Shown: positions 51,977-60,863, numbered from the stretch's first letter. The stretch is 64,000 nucleotides of DNA from Ahrensia sp. (GCA_028817895.1 JAPPOQ010000033.1:124001-188000), one strand, 5' to 3'. The notes: generated by a model not told the origin, from the sequence alone. Program-made: numbers and translations.

Positions 51977-52173
51977 ACCAGGCAACCAACGCAACTTTTT
52001 CAGACTTCGCGCGGGCGCTGGAACGTCTCGGCCTTCAACAACAGGTGCAGGAAGCAGTACAGCGTCACGCCGAGAACCGAACCGCCGAAGCGGTTCAACC
52101 GGCTGAGCCAAGTGCAATCGACGAATTCGACTTTGCCCAAACACGGCAAGCGAGTCGAAGGGGACTGAAATGA
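51973..52173 (+). CDS. Small protein between g7 and g8
   Basis: This 66-residue protein is soluble and helical (FSDFARALERLGLQQQVQEAVQRH) with an acidic then basic tail. It overlaps both neighbours by ATGA and has no counterpart I can name in the classical GTA order. Tight coupling argues that it is made with the tail genes. The function is unknown. Confidence 0.7.
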   Translation: MNQATNATFSDFARALERLGLQQQVQEAVQRHAENRTAEAVQPAEPSAIDEFDFAQTRQASRRGLK

Positions 52174-52580
52174 GTGCGGCCAGCACCGCCTTGCAGCGTG
52201 CGCTGTTTCAGGCGCTTTCACATGATGGCGAGCTGCTGACAGCACTCGGATCGGCCAAGATTTATGATCGCGTGCCGGAACGGGTCTCTGCGCCCTACAT
52301 CGTTCTGGGCCGTTCGACCGTATCGGATTGGAGCACTTCCACGGAGGATGGCGAGACCATCGTTTTCTTCGTGCATGTGTGGTCGCGCGCAAACAGTCGT
52401 CATGAATGCAACTCGCTTCAGGACCTCGTGCGCCGGGTGCTGACCGATGATGTCGCGTTGACCAATCCGCATGAATTGGTCGCCTTGCGTTTCCAACTCG
52501 CCGAGACGCGTCGAGACCACGAGACGGACCATGTGCATGCCGTGATGCGATTCACGGCAACGATTGAACCTTCTGGTTGA
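52170..52580 (+). CDS. GTA tail completion protein, DUF3168 (g8)
   Basis: This 136-residue tail terminator shows the DUF3168 patterns ALGSAKIYDRVPERVSAPYIVLGRS, VHVWSRANSRHECNSL and RETDHVHAVMRF-like ends. It forms the cap ring of the tail tube. It is coupled to the 66-residue gene. A 45-base gap precedes g9. Confidence 0.92.
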   Translation: MSAASTALQRALFQALSHDGELLTALGSAKIYDRVPERVSAPYIVLGRSTVSDWSTSTEDGETIVFFVHVWSRANSRHECNSLQDLVRRVLTDDVALTNPHELVALRFQLAETRRDHETDHVHAVMRFTATIEPSG

Positions 52581-52625
52581 ACCGATTGGGTCAACCCTCA
52601 GACTTGATTCACAAAGGACAAAGCC

Positions 52626-53033
52626 ATGACAGCCCAACGCGGCAAGGATCTGCTGTTGAAACTCATCAATGGCGGCACGCCAACCACGGTTGCGGGAATG
52701 CGTTCCCGACGTATCGCCTTCAACACCGACACGGTAGACGTCACCGATTTTGAAAGCGCAGGTCGATGGCGCCAGCTGCTGGCAGGTGCAGGCGTGCAGC
52801 GTGCGTCCATTTCAGGCAGCGGCATCTTCAAGGATTCAGCGTCCGACGAGATGGTCCGCGGACTGTTTTTCAACGGCACGATTGAAAGCTGGCAGATCGT
52901 CATTCCGGATTTCGGCACGGTTGAAGGTGAGTTTCAGATCACCGCTCTGGAATATTCCGGCGAACACACTGGGGAAGTCACCTTCGACCTGGCGCTGGAG
53001 TCGGCAGGTCCGTTGAGCTTTACGGCTTCCTGA
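52626..53033 (+). CDS. GTA major tail tube protein (g9)
   Basis: This 135-residue protein of the TP901-1 major-tail family has QRGKDLLLKLINGG, DVTDFESAGRWRQLLAGAGVQRASISGSGIF and EYSGEHTGEVTFDLALESAG. It builds the tail tube. A ribosome site (AAGGAC) precedes ATG 52626. The stop overlaps g10 by one base. Confidence 0.93.
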   Translation: MTAQRGKDLLLKLINGGTPTTVAGMRSRRIAFNTDTVDVTDFESAGRWRQLLAGAGVQRASISGSGIFKDSASDEMVRGLFFNGTIESWQIVIPDFGTVEGEFQITALEYSGEHTGEVTFDLALESAGPLSFTAS

Positions 53034-53365
53034 TGGTCAACCGGTATCGCGGGGAGATATCGGCCAGGCTGGATGGTCGCGAACTGGTTCTGTGCCTGAC
53101 CCTGGGCGCTCTGGCTGAACTTGAAGAGCGCTTCTCATCGCAAAATCTCAATGAGCTGGTACAGCGCTTTTCAAGCGGCACTTTGAGGGCGAGCGACATG
53201 ATGCACATCGTGGCGGCTGGCCTGCGCGGGGCGGGGCACACATTTTCCGATGATGAGGTAGCCCAAATGCAGGCCGAGGGTGGGGCCGTCGGCTACGCAC
53301 GAATCGTCGGCGCTTTGCTGGAGGCGACCTTTGGCGGCGATGACCCTTCGCGACCAAAACCTTGA
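53033..53365 (+). CDS. GTA tail assembly chaperone (g10)
   Basis: This 110-residue protein is of the GTA gp10 family: NRYRGEISARLDGRELVLCLTLGALAELEERF, then HIVAAGLRGAGHTFSDDEV. It probably chaperones the tape measure during tail assembly. Its stop overlaps the next TTG start. Confidence 0.9.
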   Translation: MVNRYRGEISARLDGRELVLCLTLGALAELEERFSSQNLNELVQRFSSGTLRASDMMHIVAAGLRGAGHTFSDDEVAQMQAEGGAVGYARIVGALLEATFGGDDPSRPKP

Positions 53366-53595
53366 GTGATCCCTTCAATTGGTCGGCTGCGATGCGCTTC
53401 GGATTTGGCGTCCTTCGCCTTTCTCCTCGCGCCTTCTGGTCCATGACATTGCGCGAGCTGGAAGCGGCCGCGCAGGCTCATTTTGTCGCCCCGATTGAGG
53501 CCCCGAAGCGAGACTGGCTGGAGGACGCTATGGCGCGCTTTCCGGACGACAGTCCGGACATCACCCAATCACCCGAAGCGGTATCGACGAGATGA
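53362..53595 (+). CDS. GTA tail assembly chaperone 2 (g10.1)
   Basis: This 77-residue protein has the pattern FNWSAAMRFGFGVLRLSPRAFWSMTLRELEAA, typical of the small phage tail assembly chaperone in GTA clusters. The start is TTG 53362 overlapping the g10 stop. Its stop overlaps the tape measure start (ATGA). In many tailed phages the two chaperones are joined by frameshift; here they are separate overlapping genes. Confidence 0.88.
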   Translation: MSDPFNWSAAMRFGFGVLRLSPRAFWSMTLRELEAAAQAHFVAPIEAPKRDWLEDAMARFPDDSPDITQSPEAVSTR

Positions 53596-54329
53596 ACGAG
53601 ACCACACAACCCATCACCGTTCCGGTGAAGGCGGATATGTCTGCTTTCACGGGGGCCTTCCGAAACTTGCAGAGGCAAACCGAACGCTTCGGCTCAAAGT
53701 TCGCCGGGACGATGAAATCGGCGATCGACCGCGCTGTTTCCTTGCCCGAAGGGGACGGCGTTTCCGGTATCGCGACCACCATCGAGGACCTACAGAAGCT
53801 GACTGAACGATTTGGCTCCGTGTTTGTGGGGACCATCAGTTCGGCGATCCGAAGCGGTAAATCCTTCGAGGACACGTTGAAATCGATCGCATTGCGCCTG
53901 TCTGACATGGCTTTATCGGTCGCTGTCAAACCGCTGGAAAAGGCTGCCGGTGGTCTGGTGCAGTCGCTCTTCTCGGCCATTGTTCCATCTGCCACTTCCA
54001 CGACACCAACGGCGTTGCCGTCGCTCGCCGGAGCGGTGCCGACGCCGAGTTTCCGTCCCTATGCAAAAGGCGGAGTCATCGGCGTGCCAACCTTCTTTCA
54101 GTCCGGTCAGCAACTTGGCTTGTTGGGGGAGGCGGGTGCGGAAGCGATCATGCCACTGGCCCGGGATGGCAGCGGGCGCTTGGGTGTGCGCAGCAGCGAT
54201 ATGGGCGGTGCTGGCGTCAACATCACATTCAACGTGTCCACGCCCGATGTTGCAGGCTTCAAGCGCTCTGAAGGGCAGATTTCTGCCATGCTGGCACGCA
54301 GCGTCGCTCGCTCGCGCCGAACGCGATGA
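53592..54329 (+). CDS. GTA tail tape measure (g11), with internal repeat
   Basis: This 245-residue tape measure is very short, as expected for GTAs. Two copies of one unit are visible: residues 23-45 (LQRQTERFGSKFAGTMKSAI) and 64-86 (LQKLTERFGSVFVGTISSAI), 41 residues apart. The second copy runs on into the usual GKSFEDTLKSIALRLSDMAL. The C-terminal part (AKGGVIGVPTFFQSG, LGLLGEAGAEAIMPLARDGSGRLGV) is typical of the family. Confidence 0.9.
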   Translation: MNETTQPITVPVKADMSAFTGAFRNLQRQTERFGSKFAGTMKSAIDRAVSLPEGDGVSGIATTIEDLQKLTERFGSVFVGTISSAIRSGKSFEDTLKSIALRLSDMALSVAVKPLEKAAGGLVQSLFSAIVPSATSTTPTALPSLAGAVPTPSFRPYAKGGVIGVPTFFQSGQQLGLLGEAGAEAIMPLARDGSGRLGVRSSDMGGAGVNITFNVSTPDVAGFKRSEGQISAMLARSVARSRRTR

Positions 54330-54338
54330 GGCCGCGCC

Positions 54339-54989
54339 ATGGCTGATCTCACCATGTTTCACGACACCCGTTTTCCAACGGACATCGCAATCGGTTCGTC
54401 TGGCGGTCCTCAGCGCAACACGGAAATTGTAACGCTCGGCTCCGGCAAGGAACACCGCAATCAGCGTTGGGCCCATTCGCGGCGGCGCTACGAGGCCGGA
54501 TATGGCGTAAAGACCTTGCAGGCGCTGCATGAAGTCGTCGCCTTTTACGAGGCCCGACGGGGGCCGCTTCATGCCTTTCGCTATCGTGATCCGCTGGACT
54601 GGAAGAGCGGCGCACCGAAGGATGAACCGCAACCGGTCGATCAGTATCTTGGGTTGGGCACCGGCAGTCGCGAGGACTTTGCACTCATCAAGTCCTATGG
54701 GAGCGGAGGCGATGCCTATGCACGCAGCATTGCGCTGCCCGATCTTGATACGCTGTCGGTTGCGGTGGATGGCGTGGTCGCTGTGCAGGGTGCCGCCTAT
54801 GACTTTGATCTCGAAACCTCAGCCATTCATTTTCAACCAGGCCACATCCCGCCTCAGGGTGCGGTGGTGACGGCGGGCTATGCGTTCGACGTTCCAGTGC
54901 GCTTTGCATCCGATGAACTGACCGTCAGCCTGTCGGCTTTCAATGCGGGCGACATCCCCTCCATTCCTTTGATTGAGGTGGTGCTGTGA
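54339..54989 (+). CDS. GTA distal tail protein, DUF2460 (g12)
   Basis: This 216-residue protein of the TIGR02217/DUF2460 family has FPTDIAIGSSGGPQRNTEIVTLGSGKEHRNQRW and FYEARRGPLHAFRYRDPLDWKS. It forms the ring at the tail tip. A GAGG ribosome site precedes ATG 54339. Its stop overlaps g13 as GTGA. Confidence 0.93.
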   Translation: MADLTMFHDTRFPTDIAIGSSGGPQRNTEIVTLGSGKEHRNQRWAHSRRRYEAGYGVKTLQALHEVVAFYEARRGPLHAFRYRDPLDWKSGAPKDEPQPVDQYLGLGTGSREDFALIKSYGSGGDAYARSIALPDLDTLSVAVDGVVAVQGAAYDFDLETSAIHFQPGHIPPQGAVVTAGYAFDVPVRFASDELTVSLSAFNAGDIPSIPLIEVVL

Positions 54990-55870
54990 GAGCGTTTGAT
55001 CCTCAGCTGAAAGACCATCTCGATGGCGCTGTCACCACGACATGCACGTGCTGGATTGTCAGGCGCAGCGATGGCGTGGTTCTTGGCTTCACGGACCACG
55101 ACCGCAATCTGTCCATAGAAGGTGTGGCCTGCGAAGCGGCGAGCGGTTTTCGCCCTACTGCGGCGGTCAGCGAGCTTGGTCTGTCTTCGGACAATCAGGA
55201 CATTGAAGGCGCGTTCTCAAGCGTTTCCATCGCTTCCAAGGATGTGAATGCGGGTCTTTACGATGGCGCGAGGGTTGATGTCTGGCTCGTCAACTGGGCG
55301 CAGCCCGACCAGCGCCATCATATGCGCACGGCCATCATCGGCGAAGTCACACAAGAAGATGAGAGTTTTCGCGCGGAGCTGCGTGGTCTCACATCCTTGT
55401 TGGAGCAGAAACTTGGCCGCACCTATTCGCGCCGCTGCGATGCCGTGCTTGGCGATGGACGATGCGGTGTCGATTTGTCGTCGTCGGTATTCCATGGCAG
55501 CGGTGCGGTCTCACAGGTCAAAGGCCGTCTGGATTTCACCTGTTCCGGGCTGACGGCATTTCCCTCGGGCTGGTTCACCCATGGCAACCTCACCTGGACA
55601 AGCGGCGACAATATCGGGTTGAGTGTCGAACTTGCCGCCAGCAACGGTGCCAACACACAACTCACATTGTGGAAGGCATTGCCGCATCTGCCGCAGATAG
55701 GTGACGCGTTCCACGTGACCGCCGGATGCGACAAGAGCTTTACCATCTGCAAAGCAAAATTCGGCAACCATCTGAACTTCCGGGGCTTTCCGCATATGCC
55801 GGGCAGTGACTTCGCTCTTGGCTATGCCGATGATGCAACCGTGCATGACGGTCGCCCGCTGATCGATTGA
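54986..55870 (+). CDS. GTA tail hub protein, DUF2163 (g13)
   Basis: This 294-residue hub protein has an N-terminal DUF2163 domain (TTCTCWIVRRSDGVVLGFTDHD). The C-terminal domain has Cys residues in RRCDAVLGDGRCGVDL and GCDKSFTICKAKF, ending NFRGFPHMPG. These four Cys fit the Fe-S site I recall being reported for the R. capsulatus GTA hub. It starts with GTG 54986. The stop overlaps g14 (TTGA). Confidence 0.93.
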   Translation: MRAFDPQLKDHLDGAVTTTCTCWIVRRSDGVVLGFTDHDRNLSIEGVACEAASGFRPTAAVSELGLSSDNQDIEGAFSSVSIASKDVNAGLYDGARVDVWLVNWAQPDQRHHMRTAIIGEVTQEDESFRAELRGLTSLLEQKLGRTYSRRCDAVLGDGRCGVDLSSSVFHGSGAVSQVKGRLDFTCSGLTAFPSGWFTHGNLTWTSGDNIGLSVELAASNGANTQLTLWKALPHLPQIGDAFHVTAGCDKSFTICKAKFGNHLNFRGFPHMPGSDFALGYADDATVHDGRPLID

Positions 55871-56343
55871 GGATTGCAACAGTGAACAACAGGACCGTTG
55901 CGCGGCAGCGTGTGCTTGACTGCGCCCGCAGCTGGCTTGGAACGCCTTATATGCACCAGGCTTCGTTGAAAGGGGTGGGGTGCGACTGTCTGGGCCTCTT
56001 GCGTGGCATATGGCGCGAAATTGAAGGTGCCGAGCCTGAGCGCGTTCCCGCCTATTCAAGCAGTTGGGCCGAGACCGGTGGTCGCGAGCGACTGCTTGAA
56101 GTCGCGCAGAGCTATTTCGACCCAACCGATATGGAGACCGCCGATCTTGGCGATGTGCTCATCTTTCGCATGCGCCCGCACAGTGTCGCCAAGCATTGCG
56201 GCATCGTCTCGTCGCCAACGCATTTCATCCATGCCTATGATGGAAATGCCGTGGTCGAAAACGCGCTAGGCGATTTTTGGTCCAGCCGGATCGTTGCGGC
56301 CTTTCGCTTTCCCAGCGTTTCGCGTGACGTGGCGACAGTCTGA
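55867..56343 (+). CDS. GTA NlpC/P60 peptidase (g14)
   Basis: This protein of about 158 residues is of the TIGR02219/NlpC-P60 family. The catalytic Cys lies in GVGCDCLGLLRG, the His in AKHCGIVS, and THFIHAYDGNAVVEN follows. It probably cuts recipient or host peptidoglycan at the tail tip. The start is TTG 55867 (overlap) or GTG 55882. Its stop overlaps g15 by one base. Confidence 0.92.
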   Translation: MRIATVNNRTVARQRVLDCARSWLGTPYMHQASLKGVGCDCLGLLRGIWREIEGAEPERVPAYSSSWAETGGRERLLEVAQSYFDPTDMETADLGDVLIFRMRPHSVAKHCGIVSSPTHFIHAYDGNAVVENALGDFWSSRIVAAFRFPSVSRDVATV

Positions 56344-59300
56344 TGGCGACGATCATCCTGCAAACCGTCGGCACAGCACTGGGAGGTGCGCTGGGCGGGC
56401 CTGTTGGCGCTGCTGTTGGGCGAGCCGCCGGTGCCATTGCCGGGTCTTTCATCGATCAGTCGCTGTTTGGACCCGAAGATCGCGCCGTTGCCGGCCCACG
56501 CCTGGAAAGCGCTCAGCTGCTGTCTTCGCGAGAGGGAACGGCCATCCCGCGCATTTTCGGCCAGGCTCGCGTTTCAGGTGAAATCATCTGGGCAACTCGT
56601 TTTGAGGAAGTCCAGAGCACGCAGACGCAAACGCAGGGTGGCAAAGGGGGCGGAGGCGGCCAGTCCACGACCGTCACGTCCTATGCCTATTACGGAAACT
56701 TCGCCATCGCGCTGTGCGAAGGAGAAATCGCCTGCATTCGCCGCATCTGGGTTGATGGACATATCCTCGATCAGCGAAAGCACACGATCCGGTTGCATCG
56801 CGGCACGGCCACCCAGCAGCCGGACAGCCTGATCGAGGCCAAGCAGGGCGCAGGCAATGCGCCGGCCTATCGCGGGCTGGCCTATCTGGTGTTTGAGCAT
56901 TTTGCGCTGGAAGCTTACGGCAATCGCATTCCGCAAATCGCGGTGGAGATTGTCAGGTCGGTTGGGCGCCTGGAACAAGACATCCGTGCCGTCAACATGA
57001 TCCCGGCTGCGACGGAATTTGGCTACGATACGCAGCCTGTTGCCGACAGGATCGAGGGTGTCGAGACGCGTCGGCTGAACGTGTCTCAAAGCTGGGCGCA
57101 GACCGATTTTCTCGCATCTCTGGACGAGTTGCGCGCTATCTGCCCCGGTCTTCGACAAATTTCGCTTGTCGTATCCTGGTTTGGGAACGACTTGCGGGCC
57201 GGACAGTGCGAGTTGTACCCGGCGGTTGAAACGTCATCCCGCACGATCAGCGATGGCGAAGACTGGAGTGTAGCGGGTTTGTCTCGCGGCGAGGCGCGTT
57301 TGATTTCGCAATTAAGCGGTTCTCCCAATTTCGGTGGCACACCATCAGACAATGCCGTGCGGCGCGCTATTGCGGCCATCAAGGCGCGCGGACTGGATGT
57401 GTGCATTCATCCCTTCATCCTGATGGATGTCCCGCCCGGCAATGGGCGTGTGGATCCCTATGGGCAGGCTCAGCAACCGCATTTTCCATGGCGCGGACGC
57501 ATCACCTGCGATCCGGCTCCCGGCCACGCCGGTTCGCCAGATGGCAGCCAGACTGCTAGCGATCAGATTGACGCCTTTCTGGGTGATGTCGAGCCGTGGC
57601 AGATACAAGTGCAGGGTGACACGATTGCCCATGAGGGCGGGCTGCCCTGGTCCTTTCGCCGCATGATTTTGCACTATGCCCGGCTGGCTCAAAGTGCCGG
57701 TGGCGTCGACATGTTCATGATCGGCTCGGAGATGCGCGGCGTTTCGACCGTTCGGGGCCCGGGGGGGACCTTTCCGTTTGTCGACGGTCTGTCGCGTCTG
57801 GCCGACGATGTGCGCACAATGTTGGGCAATGACTGCCTCATCACCTACGGCGCTGATTGGAGCGAGTATTTCGGATATCACCCGACGGACGGCTCTGGAA
57901 ACGTCTACTACCATCTCGACAAGCTGTGGTCGCGCGCATCCATCGATGCCGTTGGGATCGACAACTATCTTCCGATCTCGGACTGGCGTGGTGACGCCAC
58001 AACAGGTGACGAGGGGCGTTCGTCACGCGATCCGGTCATGCTCGCTGCAAATATCGCGCGCGGCGAAGGCTATGACTGGTACTACGCCTCACAGTCCCAC
58101 CGCGAGGCCGGGCAGCGCACCCCGATCACCGATGGGTTGGGAAAACCCTGGGTTTTCCGCAACAAGGACCTGATCTCATGGTGGAGCAATCCTCACTTTG
58201 ATCGCATCAACGGCGCTGAGGTATCGCAAGCCGGTCCGTGGGTTCCGATGTCCAAGCCCATCATTTTCACTGAGTCCGGCTGCCCCGCCATCGACAAGGG
58301 TGCCAATCAGCCAAACGTGTTCTTTGACGCCAAATCATCAGAAAGCGCTGTGCCGCACTTCTCCGATGGGGGACGCGACGATGCCGTGATGATGGAGTAT
58401 ATCGCTGCTCACCAGGCCCATTGGGATGGCGCTCACCCACAGTTTGATGCTGCCAATAATCCGGTTTCGCCGCTCTATGGCGGGCGCATGGTCGACAAGA
58501 ACCGCAACGCGCTTTGGGCCTGGGATGCCCGCCCCTACCCGGCCTTTCCAGACAATTCCGAACAATGGTCGGACGCTGAAAACTGGAACAAGGGCCATTG
58601 GCTCAACGGGCGGCTGGGGTCGCTTCGACTGCGTGATCTCATCGCGACCCTGTTGGAAGAGAGCGGTGTTGAGACATTCGACGTGACCCAGGTCACGGAC
58701 GTTTTCACCGGCTATGCCATCGCTGAAGTTGCATCGGCGCGCGATGCGTTGGAAGTGATTATCTCGCTGTTTCGACTGTCTGTTTATGAGGATCGCGGCA
58801 GCCTGATCTTCAAGTCTGCGGGGATCGATCCGGCAATTCGCATCAAGCGTACCGACATTGCGCTGTTGCGCGATGAGCCTGCGATCAATCGGGGGCGGGC
58901 GCAGTTGGAGGACTTGCCGCATCGGGTCTCGCTCCATCACAGCAACCCCGCGAATGCCTATCAGGATGCACAGACTGATGCTCAGCGCATCAATGGACAT
59001 TCCAGACAACAGGCTCAGTTCACCGCGCCGCTGGTGGTTGAGCCCTATCAGGCGCAGCCGCTGCTCGATAGCTGGCTGCGTGATGTCTGGGCGGCGCGCG
59101 AAACGCTGAGTATCGCCTTGCCGCCATCCTATCGTGACCTCGTCGTCGGGGACGAAGTCGTCATTGAAGGGCTGGAAGAGCCCATTCCCAGCTTTGAGAT
59201 GCGCTGGCAAATCCGCAAGGTTGAAGAAGATGACGCGGTTCGCCTGACCTTGCGGGCCAGCGAACAAGCACCGTCCGGCTCTGCCACCGGAGTGTTTGAA

Positions 59301-60281
59301 CGTCAGGAGCGATCCGGTGACGCGCAGGCCAGCGCACCGCTTGCAACATTTCTCGATCTTCCCGCCTTGGGCAGCGTGACCGGTGATCGCTCCAACATGG
59401 TCGCTGCAACCGCACGCCCCTGGCCCGGGCCGATGGCGGTGTTTGCATCTGCGAGTCAGGAAAATTACGCACCGCGCCAAACACTTGAAAATGCAGCAAC
59501 AATTGGCTCTCTTGATTCAGCGCTTCAACCGAGTTTCGTGACCAGCAGATGGTCGCTGGCACAAGATGTGACGGTTCGCATGCTGGTTGGCCAGTTGGCC
59601 ACTATCGATCCGATCAATGTTCTGGGTGGTAGCAATGCGCTGGCCATTGAGGCAGACGCGGGCGGTTGGGAGATTGTGCAATTCGCGGACGCGCAGCTTG
59701 TCGCGACGAAAAGTTGGAGATTGACCAGACTTTTGCGAGGGCAGGCCGGAACCGAGGTTGAAGCCGCAGCGGGCGCCTCCGTCGGCGCGCGCGTCGTTTT
59801 GCTCGATACGGCGGTCAGACCGATGGAAATCACGCCGGCCGAAAGGGGCCTCGCGCTGAATTGGCTCATCGGGCCGGCAGGATCAGAATTGGCGGGCCCG
59901 GAATTTTCCAGAGCGACATTCGCGCCGGGCTATCGCGGGTTGCAGCCCTTTCGACCCGCGCATTTGCGCGCCGTTCAGCGTTTCAACGGCGATGTTGACA
60001 TATCATGGGTTCGTCGCGACCGCGGCGCCGCCGACGACTGGGCCGTTGTTGATATTCCCATGAGCGAGACCGCTGAAAGTTACGCATTGACGATTGCCCG
60101 ATCTGGCGCGCAGAGCCTACAAATCACCACGGCTTCAGCATCTCACACGGTCTCGTCCGCGCAACTGAACGCGGCTTTTGGTGCCGCCGGCCAAACGCTC
60201 ACAATATCTGTGTCTCAGATTGGAGCGAGCACGGGCGCCGGGCCCGTCGCCCAGATTTTCCTGCCTTACAACACCAGCTGA
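56343..60281 (+). CDS. GTA host-contact megatron protein (g15)
   Basis: This 1312-residue tail protein is the largest in the window. The N-terminal part is a hydrophobic glycine-rich helix region (LGGALGGPVGAAVGRAAGAIAG). A GTA TIM-barrel-like domain lies in the middle (about 430-740; FMIGSEMRGVSTVRG, ITYGADWSEYFGY, KPIIFTESGCPAIDKG, NPVSPLYGGRM), and phage-tail and fibronectin-like modules follow at the end. The barrel resembles glycoside hydrolases and may bind or cut surface sugar. It is the last structural gene and is followed by a holin-like gene 15 bases later. Confidence 0.94.
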   Translation: MATIILQTVGTALGGALGGPVGAAVGRAAGAIAGSFIDQSLFGPEDRAVAGPRLESAQLLSSREGTAIPRIFGQARVSGEIIWATRFEEVQSTQTQTQGGKGGGGGQSTTVTSYAYYGNFAIALCEGEIACIRRIWVDGHILDQRKHTIRLHRGTATQQPDSLIEAKQGAGNAPAYRGLAYLVFEHFALEAYGNRIPQIAVEIVRSVGRLEQDIRAVNMIPAATEFGYDTQPVADRIEGVETRRLNVSQSWAQTDFLASLDELRAICPGLRQISLVVSWFGNDLRAGQCELYPAVETSSRTISDGEDWSVAGLSRGEARLISQLSGSPNFGGTPSDNAVRRAIAAIKARGLDVCIHPFILMDVPPGNGRVDPYGQAQQPHFPWRGRITCDPAPGHAGSPDGSQTASDQIDAFLGDVEPWQIQVQGDTIAHEGGLPWSFRRMILHYARLAQSAGGVDMFMIGSEMRGVSTVRGPGGTFPFVDGLSRLADDVRTMLGNDCLITYGADWSEYFGYHPTDGSGNVYYHLDKLWSRASIDAVGIDNYLPISDWRGDATTGDEGRSSRDPVMLAANIARGEGYDWYYASQSHREAGQRTPITDGLGKPWVFRNKDLISWWSNPHFDRINGAEVSQAGPWVPMSKPIIFTESGCPAIDKGANQPNVFFDAKSSESAVPHFSDGGRDDAVMMEYIAAHQAHWDGAHPQFDAANNPVSPLYGGRMVDKNRNALWAWDARPYPAFPDNSEQWSDAENWNKGHWLNGRLGSLRLRDLIATLLEESGVETFDVTQVTDVFTGYAIAEVASARDALEVIISLFRLSVYEDRGSLIFKSAGIDPAIRIKRTDIALLRDEPAINRGRAQLEDLPHRVSLHHSNPANAYQDAQTDAQRINGHSRQQAQFTAPLVVEPYQAQPLLDSWLRDVWAARETLSIALPPSYRDLVVGDEVVIEGLEEPIPSFEMRWQIRKVEEDDAVRLTLRASEQAPSGSATGVFERQERSGDAQASAPLATFLDLPALGSVTGDRSNMVAATARPWPGPMAVFASASQENYAPRQTLENAATIGSLDSALQPSFVTSRWSLAQDVTVRMLVGQLATIDPINVLGGSNALAIEADAGGWEIVQFADAQLVATKSWRLTRLLRGQAGTEVEAAAGASVGARVVLLDTAVRPMEITPAERGLALNWLIGPAGSELAGPEFSRATFAPGYRGLQPFRPAHLRAVQRFNGDVDISWVRRDRGAADDWAVVDIPMSETAESYALTIARSGAQSLQITTASASHTVSSAQLNAAFGAAGQTLTISVSQIGASTGAGPVAQIFLPYNTS

Positions 60282-60296
60282 CGAGGAAACTCATCC

Positions 60297-60503
60297 ATGA
60301 ACAACATCAAGCCTTGGTATGCATCGAAAACGATCTGGGGCTCGCTTATCGCTGTTCTTGCCGCTGCCGGGTCGGCGGTTGGCATCGATGTGGACGCGCA
60401 ATCGCAAGCTCATCTGGTTGATGCAGCCTTGCAACTCACAGCGGTCGCCGGTTCGCTTTTTGCCGTGTTCGGCCGTTTGACCGCGGACACACTGATCGAG
60501 TGA
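60297..60503 (+). CDS. Holin-like two-helix membrane protein
   Basis: This 68-residue protein has two predicted helices, TIWGSLIAVLAAAGSAVGI and LVDAALQLTAVAGSLFAVFG, separated by an acidic turn (DVDAQSQ). This is the shape of a small phage holin or pinholin. It lies 15 bases after g15 with its own ribosome site (GAGGAAA), so it is probably co-transcribed with the GTA operon. GTA release by lysis in R. capsulatus uses a separate holin/endolysin locus, so a holin-like gene here would be useful for particle release. Function is inferred from shape and place. Confidence 0.68.
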   Translation: MNNIKPWYASKTIWGSLIAVLAAAGSAVGIDVDAQSQAHLVDAALQLTAVAGSLFAVFGRLTADTLIE

Positions 60504-60629
60504 GCGAGGGTAGATGGTCCCCAGAGTCCCACGCCTGTTGCGCGAATTGCCCGGTTGGCGATACATGACGTGTTCATCACGCATTCACCTCGTGTCTGCT
60601 ATTGATGAGACAATGAATGGCAACCGGGC

Positions 60630-60863
60630 ATGTCGGCGATGAGGGTCAGGCTCAAATATCTGGTTTTTTTGTCGCTTGGGCTATTGGTGAGTGCCACGAC
60701 ACCGGCCTTTAGCTGCGAGCAACAGGCCAATCAGGTTGCCAAAGCTGAAGGGGGACGGCTGCTTGCAGTGAATGTGGATGGCGAAAAATGCGTCATCCGG
60801 CTTCTGATAGAGCGCAAGAACCAGCCGCCGCAACGCAAAACCGTTGTGGTTGATCGAAAGTAA
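60630..60863 (+). CDS. feuN: FeuN-like small periplasmic protein
   Basis: This 77-residue protein has a signal peptide (LKYLVFLSLGLLVSATTPAFS) and a short mature domain (CEQQANQVAKAEGGRLLAVNVDGEKCVIRLLIE) with two Cys, possibly disulfide linked. A protein of this kind, FeuN, precedes feuP in Sinorhizobium and holds the FeuPQ system in check. Position 37 bases before feuP and the size support the name; sequence identity was not tested. Confidence 0.75.
   Translation: MSAMRVRLKYLVFLSLGLLVSATTPAFSCEQQANQVAKAEGGRLLAVNVDGEKCVIRLLIERKNQPPQRKTVVVDRK

Noticed and set aside
58338-59480. 380-residue minus-strand frame inside g15
   Set aside because: Antisense to g15 with no motif; the coding strand is certain.
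45538-60503. Active prophage
   Set aside because: No integrase, repressor, replication or endolysin gene; order and gene set match GTA.
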